A stretch of DNA of 64,000 nucleotides, from contig CP136066.1 in NCBI GenBank assembly GCA_032622095.1, positions 146,225,559 through 146,289,558 on the forward strand, read 5' to 3'. Below are positions 22,861 through 35,095 of this stretch, piece by piece. The translations under genes and the position numbers were made by a program. This DNA is from Siphonodentalium dalli (lineage: Eukaryota > Mollusca > Scaphopoda > Gadilida > Siphonodentaliidae). Within the stretch, counting starts at the first letter, position 1, and every line of letters starts with the position of its first letter. The notes under the pieces are model-generated. The model searched no databases, had not been told where the DNA came from, and worked only from the letters and a program-made list of their open reading frames with translations.

Positions 22861-24355
22861 TTTATGTTTTATTTTATTATGGTTTTTTGAATAGTCTATT
22901 TTTATTTGTAGAGTTTACATTTATTTGAAGAATCTATTATTGTGTTATGTTTTCATTTATATCAGGTTGAATAAATGATTTTTAATAGAAATATTTAATC
23001 CTGAGCCTTTCCATGCCAATGTGCATTGATAGATCGTTGATGACAACATTTAGCAAACTGAACTTTTTTTATTACCCATTGGTGTCATCCCTCAGTATTA
23101 ACTGATGGTGAACTCAAACCCACCCTACCAAGAGTTAAGTTCATACCTATTACATAATAGAAGCATTCTTAAAACCTTTTGTCGCATTATTTTGAAGAGA
23201 AATGACTACAGGACAAAATTTACGAAGCCGGGAAAAATTGTGTTAGCCGGGCTGCTGACCCACCCACCCCGTCTAGTGTTCGGAGAAACATTTGCAGACC
23301 CCCCTGCCTCCCCCAGTAGAAAAGATAACAATTGAGAACACTCTTTATTCTTTGCCGCTTTTCGGAAACAAAGCTGGAACGCTCTTTATTACTGAGGGAC
23401 GATGATTGGAATTTTAGTTCGCCTGACATATAATCAAACCGTATCACAATTTAATTATGACCGTCAAAACCTCATATTAATGGGCTTATGCATGGGTATG
23501 ATCTAATTATTATCTGGCATATATAACACGTACCAATAGTGGCAAATATATAGGGTGGAGAGTTTTTAATTGGCCAAGTTCGCATTGTTTTTGTGAAGTG
23601 AATATATGTTCCAAACTATTTAATAAGGTACGGTCAAGTTGTGTCCGAATTTAAAGGCAATTGGCCTCTGGTAGCCCCAACCCCACACCGTAAGGTGGCA
23701 TGAACTATACATTCGCTCTTTTTGCATCGTACTCATACTGTTGCCATGTATTTCGTGTTTAAATGGTTTGTTATTATTGGGAAGGGCAGCCAGTGTATAA
23801 TTGTGCTGTTTTTTTCTTGAAATGGCATTGTATAATGGTGATCAGAAATAAAAGTATTTGTATTTGGCTGTTTGACATCTCAACTTATTGTTAGTAATGC
23901 TCACTTTTGTGAGTTTTGTCATATTACGGTCCGGTTCCGGCGATATAAATACGTACAAATTAGTGAAATAATTGTTTCGAACGTTATATGCCCCGGAATG
24001 ACTCATTCAAGTCGGGGAATCTAAAAAAAATCGAGATCCGGCTTTTCTTCAGCATTAAACAATAATTATCATTCATTATAGATCAGTATATTTTCAAAAT
24101 GGTGATCATAAAGCGAGTTTTTATTCTAACTTTTATGCAGAAAAATGACACCATTTCTCCATAACTTCGATGATTGTTCAGAGTATATACGTCTTCATGT
24201 ACATATGTAACGATATACCGTGTATGCATCGACCTATATATTGCCTATATTATATAGCACATTACATACCGTGCATACTTAATTAGTAGGTTCATATGAG
24301 CCACCTCCGTTTAACCAACACCACACAGACACAACGAAAACTCGATAGTTCCAAT
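22861..24355. other. no gene recognised
   Basis: Only unsupported frames. No clear repeats. Confidence 0.35.
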
Positions 24356-24452
24356 TGGAGATGGGGAGGGGGAGAGATAGATGGGGGAGAGAGATAGGGA
24401 GACGGAGGGAGAGAGAGCAAGATGGTGAGAGAGCGATAGAGAGCGAGAGAGG

Positions 24453-24507
<55 letters not shown>

Positions 24508-24510
24508 ACA
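24356..24510. repeat. GA-rich microsatellite
   Basis: An imperfect then perfect (GA)n run, longest at about 24455-24500. The minus-strand frames through it are serine/leucine-rich artefacts. Confidence 0.95.
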
Positions 24511-26432
24511 GACATATAGACAGGCAGACAAAAATATATTGACGGTAAAACTACCCAACTACCAAAAAAGAAATACCACGAATAGAAGATGCAATGAAAC
24601 AAAACTGCATTCCTCATTTCTATATTACAATTTAATATGTGTTCCATCACCGTAGACACCCCCCTTTTACTGCGAGTCTGATTTCATATGCACGATAAAA
24701 TGACAATCAACAGGCGATGTGGGCATTAATGAACAATCGATGACTTTAATCGCAGCGATTTCCTCGATGGCCGTTAAACACCGATATCACTGAATCGCTA
24801 AACATTTGTTTCCCGTTGGGACAATCGAGCATATTGAAGCCGTCAAGTTTGAGCAAATTTAACGAAGATGTCGTTGAAGTGAGATAATCGCTTCGACAAA
24901 TAGGGCGGATTTTACGGCTCTCGTGGCGCGTAATTCCACTTAAAGGGACATTCAAGGCGTAATTTAGGAAAATATTGGAAAATGTCACCCATGTAGTCAA
25001 GTATTGCTCTTGTTCAATCTGTTGAATAATCGAAAACCACTATATCTTGCAACGTTTGTTGGAATAGGACAACATTTCTCTATGTCTTCATGGATTTTTA
25101 AAGCTATACTGTCACGTACATGCAATTCCACGTAAGTGGACATTCATAGGCGTACATGTAATTCATGCAAATATATATAGAAACTGCCATCGCCCGATGC
25201 CATATAGTACATTACCTGTTTAGTATATTGAATAGTAAAACACTATGAGGTGGTATATGCACATATAACAAACGCTCACTACATTCATTTCTTAAGTTTA
25301 TATAGCTTTTTGATGATTTGTTCCCATACAAAGCTGATTGTATTCTTATTTATTATATATTTCGTCAACTTTTACGTCAAAATATAAATCATATTCCAAC
25401 TCACAGAAGCCCGAACGTGTTATCCTATACTCTCAAAATGTTATTCTACTCTCAGCACTGCGTCATGACGTCAATTTTTGCGTCATTCGGTATCCTTAAA
25501 TTGTGCGTTATTCTAACAGAAATTGGGTGGTGGTGTAACTGGTATTGTAACACGGCCCTGCCTAACTATGCTTAAAAGCCATGTCCTGATTGGCCAGTGG
25601 CCCGAGTTACCATGGCTATCTCGTTCCAGTTTTGTGGTACAATTCTACTTTTTCCAATTGTACCACGAAAAAAATCGGTTTATTCAGATCGCCGCACGCG
25701 ACTTTTCTCGTCTTTTCTAACTCCGCGCAAACGGGGCATCAACGGAGTACACCCGCACCCGTAATCCCTTTGAATTTTGCTACATCTTGACAATCTTGCG
25801 AATTTTCTAGCGATTTGTCGCTTGAAACCAGTTTGGTTGCCAATGAATATGGTCCAAATGATGTTATGGTATATTGATATATGTTACGACCAAAGAAAGT
25901 TACTTAATAAGTATATTAAATGACAAAATAAATCCATGGGGCCGGGCTGTGCATTCGTCGATTCGAATCTCGATCATATTCGATATTTCGGAATCAAGTT
26001 GAAAATGAAAGCGTTTGTTCACCAGTACAGAAGGGGAATAAGATTAGTTTAGTAAACTAGATCATTTAGATCGCTTTGTGTAAGGAAAATGGTCCATAGT
26101 CGATGATCATATTCATGTTGTCCCAACAACGTTCAAAACAGAAATGACCCAATCGTATTTCCTGTACAATTTAAATGAAACGCACGGGCGCCGCTGAAAA
26201 CACATCGTTTTTTAGCCAATCACAACGATTATTTCTAGAAGAGGTGCCTCGAAAAGTCAACGGGGGAATTTCATAACAAGACAAGACATTACCAGAGTAC
26301 TCCATGCAAAGAAATCGAGTACGCCCAATACGAATTACACCACGAAATGTTTTCTCACCTGAGACCGAAAAAGCGCAACATTTCGTTGACTATTCATTCG
26401 AATTGTGACCATAAACTTTCAGTCGTATTACA
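24511..26432. other. no gene recognised
   Basis: A short inverted pair TGTGGTACAATT ... AATTGTACCACG lies at about 25633-25670 and resembles the palindrome at 26433. No other feature was supported. Confidence 0.35.
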
Positions 26433-26549
26433 AAAGAAATAAATACACGGTGTATCGGTGTGTATGGTCAAGTTGTACCACAAAAAACTGATTAGTTTTT
26501 TGTGGTACAACTTGACAATACACACCTCTACACCGTGTATTTATTTCTT
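26433..26549. repeat. palindrome, probably a small MITE
   Basis: AGAAATAAATACACGGTGTA at the left is mirrored by TACACCGTGTATTTATTTCT at the right. The centre is CAAGTTGTACCACAAAAAAC and its complement around TGATTAG. Confidence 0.75.
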
Positions 26550-26800
26550 AATTGTACCTTTAAGAACGTATTAGGTCAAACCGTAGTATGGGTCGTAATA
26601 AACTGGCATAGAAACTATAATAAATGCAACAGTCAACTGTTCTGAGTAGCGTGTGGGTTTTCACCTCTCGTGAGATGCTGATGATTATTTTCTACTTGAA
26701 AATAATCGTTACTTTCACAAATCGTGAAAACTTGAGTCTCCTCTCATGACCTTCAGATATGATAATATGAATATATGAACTGCACTTTTTGAAGAATAAA

Positions 26801-27005
26801 AAATCTATTTGACATAAGCTATTGGAACCGGAAAACAGTGAAATGTTAAATATTGTTCATGCCATGAAATTAATGTAAATGAGGTTATAATATCCAGTGG
26901 GTAAAAAATCGATTTGACAGAAGTTCTTGGAACCGGAAACAGTGAAATGTTAAATATTTTTCATGCCATAAAATTAATGTAAATGAGGTTATAATATCCA
27001 ATGGG
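26801..27005 (+). repeat. 105-bp tandem duplication
   Basis: AAATCTATTTGACATAAGCT at 26801 and AAATCGATTTGACAGAAGTT at 26906 begin two copies. Both contain CAGTGAAATGTTAAATATT and AATGAGGTTATAATATCCA. Confidence 0.85.
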
Positions 27006-28645
27006 TCTTCTTAAATATTGTATCACAATAATCGCTTGTACCAAATATCACAAAGACATTCATTGACAGATTTTGAGAAAATCCATTTTGAAATCTCAGG
27101 AAAGTTTTGCAAAACGTGCAGCTGACCCGGGGCGATTCATTTCGTTCTCAGGACGACTATGTTGGTCTAATAAGCGGGGAAATGGGTAAAATATGAACTT
27201 CGCGACGGCGACTTTAAGATAACGCAATATACCTTCTCCGGAAGTCTCGCGTTATTTCGTTTCCCATTCCAGAATTGAAATGAATACAAATGCCGCAATA
27301 TTTGACCAGGACCCATTCGAAGTTGTAATTATTGTATGACTTTAATGCTCATAGAAATGTAATACAGGTATTTATCGACATATTTCGGTACTGGGAAAGA
27401 TCCAAAAGCGAATATTTCAAGGTGTATATTTTGGAGGGCAAAATAAGCTGTATGGACAAACTGGCAAATTATTAGCTTATATATAGGCTGGGTGCACAGC
27501 GTCCAAAAATAAAAGAGCTATCACACACGACCATGGTGATTGTCAAGATCTGGAACGTCGCTTTGCAGTTGGTCTTTGTTCATATGCAAGGAGATTTCTA
27601 TATTTCTATAGAGATTTTAAACACACAGGTAACACCTCCCCGTATAGTTGAAATGTTTATAACTGATAGCGATTTCTATCTTAAATGTGACAAAGTAGAA
27701 AATGTTCCACTATACCAGAACACTCTCAGCCATCCAAACGTTTTGCGCGGCATAACTTTTCTTCGTGTCGATTGTGTCCACCCAATTCTTACAAAATTAA
27801 ATCTTACAAAACACAAGTAGCACTTCGCCGAGACCATGCAGTCCGTGTAAACATACACTCAGTCATAGAGACATATTGAGTCTGTCTTATAGTCTCGTCA
27901 AGATGTTATTTATCCGAAGCGTGTGACACCCCCCCCCCCCCCCCCGCCACACACACAAATTACGTCACACTGGGTGGGTTACGTTAATCGTATCGATTTG
28001 ACGTTTTTCGCATGCATGGAACTATAGAATGTTCTGTTTGGCGCTATCCCGCGGTTCAGGAAATATTCTGCGACAGGTAATCAGACCCAATGTAATATAT
28101 ATATGTATGTCTGGACTCTGAAGTAAGCTTACTGAGACTGCGCGGACGTGCTCTCTGCAATGACGGAGGTGCAATGCATGACGTCAAGGTGATGACGTGA
28201 CATCTGTTATGCTTGAAGTTGGTTCTCACAATCGGATTACTGCATGGTGCGTTGACGCACATTGTTGGTGCTTACGAGAGATCAGAGTCAAAACTTAAGC
28301 TTCATTTGCGAGATTATGGTTTAAGTCACGTAGCGTCCAAAACGAAAAATAAAACAAACCACAATTAGTCAGCATTCCATACAGATCATACAGCCCCACT
28401 TCTGTGTGAACGCCGCAATCAAGGAAACAGCTTGACTTTGTGACTCACGCCGCGATATCACTCAAGATAATTTAACCCTTTCAATATTAAATTGATTCTC
28501 ACAGTCAGTTAAAAAGTGAACATCGGAATGGTATATGTTAATGTGATAAACGCAGACGACAAATAAATAAAAGTGCAGAAGGAGCCGTATTTATTGCGGG
28601 AAAAGTTTAGATAGTAAGTATGGTCGTTTGTGGAACTTATTATCT
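27006..28645. other. no gene recognised; long C run
   Basis: A run of about 18 C lies near 27930. The 95-residue frame at 27533-27820 has no motif I recognise and no flanking splice or promoter evidence. Confidence 0.35.
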
Positions 28646-28775
28646 GATCATTTACTACGGGATAACTACTCACGAATGATGCTTTAGTATAGAAATGGTT
28701 AAACTTATTATATGAACATTTCCTAATGGTTAACTACTCATGCATGATGCTTTAGTATAGAAAGGGGCAACGTTT
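28646..28775 (+). repeat. 64-bp tandem duplication
   Basis: GATGCTTTAGTATAGAAA occurs at about 28679 and 28747, preceded in both by GTTAACTACTCA-like sequence and TTATTAT-TGA-CATTT. Confidence 0.75.
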
Positions 28776-29906
28776 ATCCGCATTATAACATGCGATGAAT
28801 GTTTTTCACCCATCGTCGGTTTTACTCATTGTGGGAATCACTAATTATCTACAAAGAATAATCATTTCAGTTAAAGCGTTTAAAGTTAAGTTTCATGATT
28901 ATTCTAGGTTCCAGAACACGAATTTGCAACATATTCATAGTATAAATGCACAGTCTATAAATGGGTATAAATTCACAGTCACGTTTTCTATACCAAAACA
29001 TAATTAGCCAGACCGTGAGCCCTTTAAAGCCACATGGCGGTTTGCGCTTCAGAATACACCTAATACTATTCGTTCTTTGAAATATATACACATATAATTT
29101 ATCTTGGTTATTTTGTGCCCTGTTCTGTTGAAAACAAAATATGACATATAAACTAGGCATACATAATAGATATATACCACAGAATATGATTTTGTTATTA
29201 AATAAATTAACAAAAGGAATTTGTTGTACATCTAAAGCATCAAAACTATAATCAATAAATGAATAGAATAACAATGTTAAACAAAATAGCGTCTTTCATG
29301 TGGCACACCTTATTTCATATACCAAAGTCAAAATAAAAGTGAAAGTGGTTCAGTAAGAACATTCATGGAACACTGACTATATATTTAAAGTGATGTGAAA
29401 TACTCCGGTAGGGTGATAAAATAGAAATGTAGATTAATCTTGTTTAAAGTAGTTTTTTTTTTTTTTACAAATATTATATCCAAATTAACAATAAACAAAC
29501 ACCGTCATTCTTATATATTAATTAAATGCAGTGACTCTCGATGGCGAAATAATTTTCGTCAGTTTATCGCCGATTGATACGTCCCGAATCGAGCAGTAAA
29601 TATTTACAAATTTACAAATGAGCGTTGTTCAGACGATCTTTTCTATGGAATGGTACAGACGATTTGCTTCAGATTTACGGTGATGTTAGTGATGCTAAAT
29701 TCATACAGTTGGCATAGCTCCTGGATACTATCTTATCAGTTTCACGTACCCGAACAAGTACATAATATGTCTTTAAGCCTATATGCATGCATTTAGTCGC
29801 TTTTGTCAGGTTCCGGGATCGAATCAGGCTGACACAATCATGTTCTGAAAGTAGCATTTTATACAGACTTATCGAATGACAATAAAGATGCCGCCAGAAA
29901 ATAATA
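28776..29906. other. no gene recognised
   Basis: The minus-strand frames (135 and 86 residues) are hydrophobic and AT-driven, with no domain. A poly-T run lies at about 29452-29466. Confidence 0.35.
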
Positions 29907-30866
29907 GACATCTGTCGCATAATGAAAGACACCATGCATATAATTATTACGAATAGGGTACTACGTCACTAGAATATGTGTTCTTTCTATATTCGTTGTC
30001 GTTTTTCCATATGCGTTGTTACGATTGTGGTTTTGGATTTTCAACAGAACTCACAAATACACCAACGGTAATAAGTTCGCAATCGTTTCTCAAATCCTCA
30101 ATGTGTGAGATGACTCAGAGAATACAGGGAAGTCGGTAGCCGAGAGGTAGCTTACTGGTCTCTCGTGCTAGCGGGCCGGGGATCGCAACCTGGTCAGCGT
30201 ATTCTGACAAAAATCAGAACTCGGTCAGATACCAAGTTTGTAAGGCTGAAAAGTCTCATTCGAGATCACTGAATAAAGATCCGAATGCAAAAATGCCGAC
30301 TTCCCCCATTACAATATTTGTCCAGGTATGTTGTTGTGGTGCAGTACGCTGTCCGATCGTGTGCGGACATTAATGGCTGACCCGTGTACACGCCTCGGTG
30401 TGTGCACGTTAAAGAACGCTACTGGAGTCACCACAGGGTTATAAAGTTACTCGGCCGTGGTAGCACCTAGACCGGCTCATAATTGTCAGTAAATGACAGC
30501 GAGCTGTAATGTGAAGAAGAAGAAGAATATGTCCTTATATTGTGACCGCCATGTTTGCCTTAATTTGTATCTTTTATAGTGACAATCAAATCATTCGTCG
30601 TCGTGAAACACGATAATCTTGCTAAACACAAATCGCTTATATATAAGCCATGGCCAGATATATAACAGCACAATTATAGGTACAAAATAGTCACGTCACA
30701 CAGACCCGTAATCCCCTTACTGCGAGTGACAAACACGATTGTCTCACAAACAGACTCGATTACAGTCGTCATTTCTGCGAAAACGTTTTTCGACCGTTTG
30801 ACAAAATTACGACAATATTAATAGCTATTCGTAATAATTATCTGTCATTCATTTTGAAGGGTGTCT
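29907..30866. mobile_element. DNA element with about 48-bp terminal inverted repeats, broken by a SINE
   Basis: The left end AGACATCTGTCGCATAATGA runs to ATAATTATTACGAATAG at about 29955, and the right end CTATTCGTAATAATTATCTG runs to GGGTGTCT at 30866, an inverted match. Single ends of the same family occur at 58677-58890 (left) and 53158-53283 (right), which confirms the TIR. A SINE of about 400 bp (30128-30528) interrupts the interior. No transposase frame. Confidence 0.7.
30128..30528 (+). mobile_element. tRNA-derived SINE
   Basis: The first about 70 bases look like a tRNA-type head: an A-box-like TAGCCGAGAGG near 30136 and a degenerate B-box-like GGATCGCAACC near 30180. A body with GTGTGCACGTTAAAGAACGC follows, ending in a (GAA)n tail at about 30513-30527. 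RNA polymerase III promoters of this type drive SINEs, and copies are made by a partner LINE. The body resembles conserved central domains of animal SINE superfamilies, but I could not check which. Short poly-GAA tail and length fit a full copy. Confidence 0.75.
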
Positions 30867-30919
30867 GATATAGCTTTCCGTCGGTAGATTTCTCAAGTTT
30901 TCGATACGATATCTCGACA

Positions 30920-31709
30920 TCCATTTATTATACCCCCGGCAACGAGTTGTGGGGGGGGGGGGTATACTGGTATCAGCTTGTCCGTCCGTCCGTATGTCCG
31001 TCCGTGGACACAAATTTGTCCGGAGTTTTTCTCAGTCGTTTTTTGATCAATTACCGTGAAACTTGGCACAGACATCAACCACCTTGGGGACCTGTGCACC
31101 TGCGATTATGACGTCTGTCGGACTTTTTTTGGAGGAGTTATCCCCCCTTTTTCGACTTAGAAACTGTTCACAACATGTATCATTTTGTCAGAGCTTTTAT
31201 TCCTACATTTTTAGGTAAATTTAAAAAAAACTTGGCACATATATTTAGTACCATGGGAATCTGTGCACCTGCGATTATGACGTCTGTCCGACATTTTTTG
31301 GTGGAGTTATCTCCCTTTTTCGACTTATAATTTGTTTTTGCAACATGCTTAATTTTGTCCGAGCTTTTATTTCTACATTTTTAGGTCAATGTTTTTTAAT
31401 CTTGGCACTGATATTTAGTACCATGGGAACCTATGCACCTGCGATTATGATGTCTGTCTGACTTTTTTTTGTGGAGTTATGATTAGGGTTAGGGGTTAGG
31501 GTTAGGGGGTTTAGGGGTTAGGGATACCTGTTGACTTTTTTTTGTGGAGTTATGATTAGGGTTAGGGGTTAGGGTTAAGGGGTTTAGGGTTAGGGATACC
31601 TGTTGACATAATTTCAGTGCCCAATATATGGTAATGGCTACTTCACTCAAATAACATTTTGAATACGGGGGGCATTACTTGGTCCCATCTGGGACAAGCC
31701 CATCTCTAG
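30920..31709 (+). mobile_element. second Helitron-like element with core repeats
   Basis: The 5' end (A|TCCATTTATTATACCCCC) is followed by a hairpin of C and G runs, a (TCCG)n-type stretch near 30985, and about three units of roughly 173 bp (CTGTGCACCTGCGATTATGA at about 31088, 31261 and 31432). A TTAGGG-rich segment lies at 31482-31600. The 3' end has the hairpin GTCCCATCTGGGAC and then CATCT CTAG with T next. The layout (hairpin plus CTAG/T) is Helitron-like. No protein is encoded. The 5' end is less certain. Confidence 0.7.
31482..31600 (+). repeat. interstitial TTAGGG-type repeat, duplicated
   Basis: Two blocks of TTAGGG with variants (TTAGGGG, TTAAGGGG) are each preceded by GTGGAGTTATGA and followed by ATACCTGTTGAC. 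TTAGGG is the usual animal telomere unit; here it is internal and degenerate. Confidence 0.9.
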
Positions 31710-31925
31710 TTTGATTCTGTCGAGGTATAAATCAAAGGAAAGAAATTTCATGGACAATACGACTCATTGAAATATATTGTGACCGATTTTGAGAATCTAC
31801 GAGGAATATGATATATATGGTGTTTTTGCTAAAATCGGATTTGTGTTATTGCATTCGTATATGTATATAGTATATATTTGTATATTTAGTATTTTCCCCA
31901 AATTGGTAAATCATCGCAGAGTATA

Positions 31926-32071
31926 TTAACCCTTTCTTGACAACCGCGCTGGCGCAGTATTAAAGACCCCATGACAGTGCATTATCTTATATATGCGAGT
32001 CGACCTATATGGCATGCATTGGTATAGGGGTTTCGTAAAAAATCAGGTCGATCCAGTCATCGAAGGGTTAA
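31926..32071. mobile_element. piggyBac-type MITE, short copy with TTAA duplication
   Basis: It starts TTAACCCTTTC and ends GAAGGGTTAA, with GTGCATTATCTTATATATGC and GAGTCGACC inside. Terminal CCCTTT with TTAA target duplication is the piggyBac signature. It is about 146 bp against about 262 bp in the fuller copies. Confidence 0.85.
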
Positions 32072-32919
32072 GTCCTAATATTAGTATATATAGTGTGTCA
32101 GTGTGTCAACACATTTTGATCGCCGTGACGTGACGATTAAGAAATTGTATGTCTGTAATGTCAGGATTCCACATTGGACTACCTAAAATTTACATATATA
32201 ACTGTTGGCCGATCGTAAGGCTATACATTCATACAACCGGCAACATTTGCTGTCATGTTCAAGATATCCTTCATATATATAGATGGCTGTCGATTGCATA
32301 CCTTTGAGTGATACATTTTGGAATTACTGATATATGTCTTCAATTTCTTCATTGCTTAATTTATAGAGCACGGAAATACCACCAGTTTTTCGCGATTGAT
32401 TCTTGACATATATCTGCCTAATTTCGGGGAAACAACTAACGGACAGAGCTCATTCGAGCTTCCAAATATTTATTTAATTATTATTTAATTTGAATGGAGG
32501 TTTAAGATAGGCTGAAAAACACACGAAATATTGACATACCGGCTTCATATATGCTCTGAAAAAATACGTTCCATGGTCACAGCCATTTTCCAGTTATTTT
32601 AATTTTTCGAAAATAAGTGAAAGAAACGCTCTTTGTTTCTACAATACCAGAAATAGATTAACACGAAACGCTCATTTTTATTCCATGCGGTTCACATGAC
32701 CTTGTTTTGTTTGGGGCACAAACATCGTGTTCAAATTTGTATTTTGTATGAATTAAATGCATCTTTCTGGGATTTGTAATGGTCGTAGAAAGGTATAGTT
32801 AATATTTATCGACCTATTTCGATACCGGGGAAAATGCAAAAGCTAATATTTTTTCGCAAACCGCCATGTGGCCTCAAGGAGTAACTACGCATGTAGAAAT
32901 TTTATCGTTCATATACTAG
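32072..32919. other. no gene recognised
   Basis: No supported gene or repeat. At about 32861 CGCAAACCGCCATGTGGC is the inverse of a string at about 29028-29045, a small shared block. Confidence 0.35.
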
Positions 32920-33263
32920 CACACTAATAATAATATTATAGTTTAGAGCCAAGTTTCCACGAAAATTGTGCTCACGGGCTTTACAATAAATACGTCGTGC
33001 ATGAGAGCTGCAATGTACACAACTAAATAAATAATATCCTTATATCCAAGCTAGTTACATTCGCATTTACCTTTACAGTTACATTTTATGTGTTTAAAAA
33101 CTCTTTCAAATAAATACGTATTGAGTCCAGATTTAAATTCATCATATGATATAAATGGATCTCTTAAACTATCTGGGAGACGGTTCCACAAGATTTGACT
33201 AGATATGGTGAGAATGACCGATCTCAACCTGTAACCAGACCGCCTGATTTCGCATTTAGGCAA
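32920..33263 (-). pseudogene. LINE 3' fragment: last about 70 residues of CR1-like reverse transcriptase
   Basis: On the minus strand the frame 33263-33051 reads LPKCEIRRSGYRLRSV, then ILWNRLPDSLR and FKSGLNTYLFERVFK, the standard C-terminal end of CR1-type ORF2 proteins, closing with a Cys/Lys-rich tail (CNCKGKCECN). The 3' untranslated part runs to about 32925 and ends in ATTATTATTAG. It is strongly 5'-truncated, belongs to a different subfamily from the fragment at 5643, and is non-functional. Confidence 0.75.
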
Positions 33264-34610
33264 TTGCGTCGTCTACAACGATTTATCTGTAAAATTGCCG
33301 GAGAAATTTTCCGGCTATGAATGTATGGTAACATCACCAGATGTAGGATTACCAATAAGAAGGCAGCGATTAATTGTCCACTTAATTTACAAATGCCCAG
33401 ATCACATTATACGGAACATATTCCATATTATATAGCATTGGAAGAGGAACAAAAAAAAATATATTCCATCAAAATACGGAACAGCTGTGGTCTTGGAGTG
33501 TCCCCCAAGAGCTATAAGAATTCTCAGATTCACAAAGGACATGTTCACAGTTTATTCGACCGGAAAAGTTGATAATACAATGTTTTGGAACTTCCTCTTT
33601 CTAATGGTATGTAATGTGAAATATGTTGTACATAGTGTGATCTGATTATTCGAGAATTAAGTGGGCCCTTAAAACACAAACCGAGGATGGTCATAATGGC
33701 AGATGTCCTATGGTGACATTGGAATAAAAATGAACTCTAAAATCCATGCAGTCACCAGATTTGACCTGCTCATTAGCAACTACAACGTTCAACGAGGGTC
33801 ACTTGAATAAATTGATAGAATTAATAAAGCCAGATTTCAAATGAAACACGCGCTGGTGATAATAGTCGATGGAATCATTCTCTCAGAGATAACAATCGTT
33901 CTGGGAATGACTCAGTCATGTCCGATACATCAGCCACTCAATGCCGAAGACAGCACGCGCATAAGAACGTGCGCGCGTGAATATACCTGTCGACGTCGTC
34001 CCACCTGACGCGATTCTATGATTCATAACTCTACACAGCATTAGTCACTGTTCGAAGCCATTTCTTGGCCGTTGACAAAACCGGGACACAATAGGGAATG
34101 ATCCGTCCTTGACCCGGTGAATACAAATGACACAAAGAGGCATGCATAAATTGTGGAAACGACGCATGAATGGGTCAACGCAAGTGTTGACAAGGCCTGT
34201 GAAATGAAACGACCTATTCCATTTGAATTTATGTCTAAGACCAACAAAAGATTTTGAAATATTAGTCATGACAGATGCAATCTGTTGCACTTTTCCCCCC
34301 GTTATGAGTTATATCATGAAATCAGATATGGATATTGATAGAATTTTGTTCAAGTGGCATATTGCGTGCACTTTGAACATTAAAGATCTTTCAGGTTTGA
34401 TAAAAAAAAAAGTCGTCAGATATTTTTATCATATTTTATGTCACCGTGAGACAAGATACGAAACGGCAAATGTATATATAACCCAAGTTTTGTCGGGTTA
34501 TAGGTCGATCTTGGCTGTTTGAAGATATTATACCCATGATCTATTAAAAATGTAAAACAAATGTGTGATCGTTTAAGGCAAATGCTAGAATATGTACTGA
34601 TTATTTCAGG
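33264..34610. other. no secure gene; overlapping open frames
   Basis: Two overlapping plus-strand frames (about 33259-33435 and 33321-33572) and two minus-strand frames (34041-34290) look partly protein-like but have no consistent evidence. See the finding at 33259-33435. Confidence 0.3.
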
Positions 34611-34808
34611 ACAATTGTGTTGAAGTTTTCTGACGTAATACAGAGAAATGTTTTCGAATTACCTGAACAAATTTCTGAATTGGTACCCGAAGGAAAGTTT
34701 GATGAAGCACTTATCGAAATAATATCTTACCCACGAAAAATATCTAAATACCTCTCTGGCGCTTTCAGCAAAAGAAAGGAATTTATATATATATTAAATT
34801 ACTTATGA
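34606..34808 (+). CDS. possible orphan terminal exon (unrecognised)
   Basis: A pyrimidine-rich stretch ending TTATTTCAG at 34601-34609 looks like a splice acceptor. From 34611 the frame stays open for about 65 codons to TGA at 34806-34808. The product is rich in Glu, Lys and Ile with a balanced charge pattern (LPEQISELVPEGKFDEALIE and then ISKYLSGAFSKRKEFIY), unlike the AT-driven frames nearby. I do not recognise a family, and no upstream exon with matching phase could be fixed. It could be a last exon, a decayed gene fragment or chance. Confidence 0.25.
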
Positions 34809-35095
34809 GAGTAAAGGTTAAGACATATATAAAACGAATCAGAATGCATGTTTTAATTTTAATTTGCAATTTGATTTAGCAGGAATCGATACGTAAAATA
34901 TTCCTTATACGTATGCGAAAATATTATATTAAGCGTGACATATATATAGGCCTTATAGGCCGGGTGTTTGTATTTTTTTCTCACTATTTTGTATTATGCA
35001 TACACATGTCACGTAAATAAATTATATATCTCTCTCTATAATAAGCGTGAGTCCCGAAACACGTCGCATGGATGTCTGATCACATCTAAAAAATT
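34809..35095. other. no feature recognised
   Basis: AT-rich; nothing supported. Confidence 0.35.

Noticed and set aside
24279-24659. 126-residue minus-strand frame with SLSLSL repeats
   Set aside because: Translation of the GA/TC microsatellite.
28867-29274. 135-residue minus-strand frame
   Set aside because: Phe/Ile/Tyr-rich composition expected from AT-rich DNA, with a second overlapping open frame and no motif.
30128-30200. Functional tRNA gene
   Set aside because: A-box and B-box-like strings are present but no cloverleaf could be formed by eye, and the body and (GAA)n tail mark it as a SINE.
34041-34290. Minus-strand frame with an NTCVDPF string like the seventh helix of a G-protein-coupled receptor
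   Set aside because: No hydrophobic segment of the right length surrounds it and the second frame in the same place is equally open; judged coincidence.
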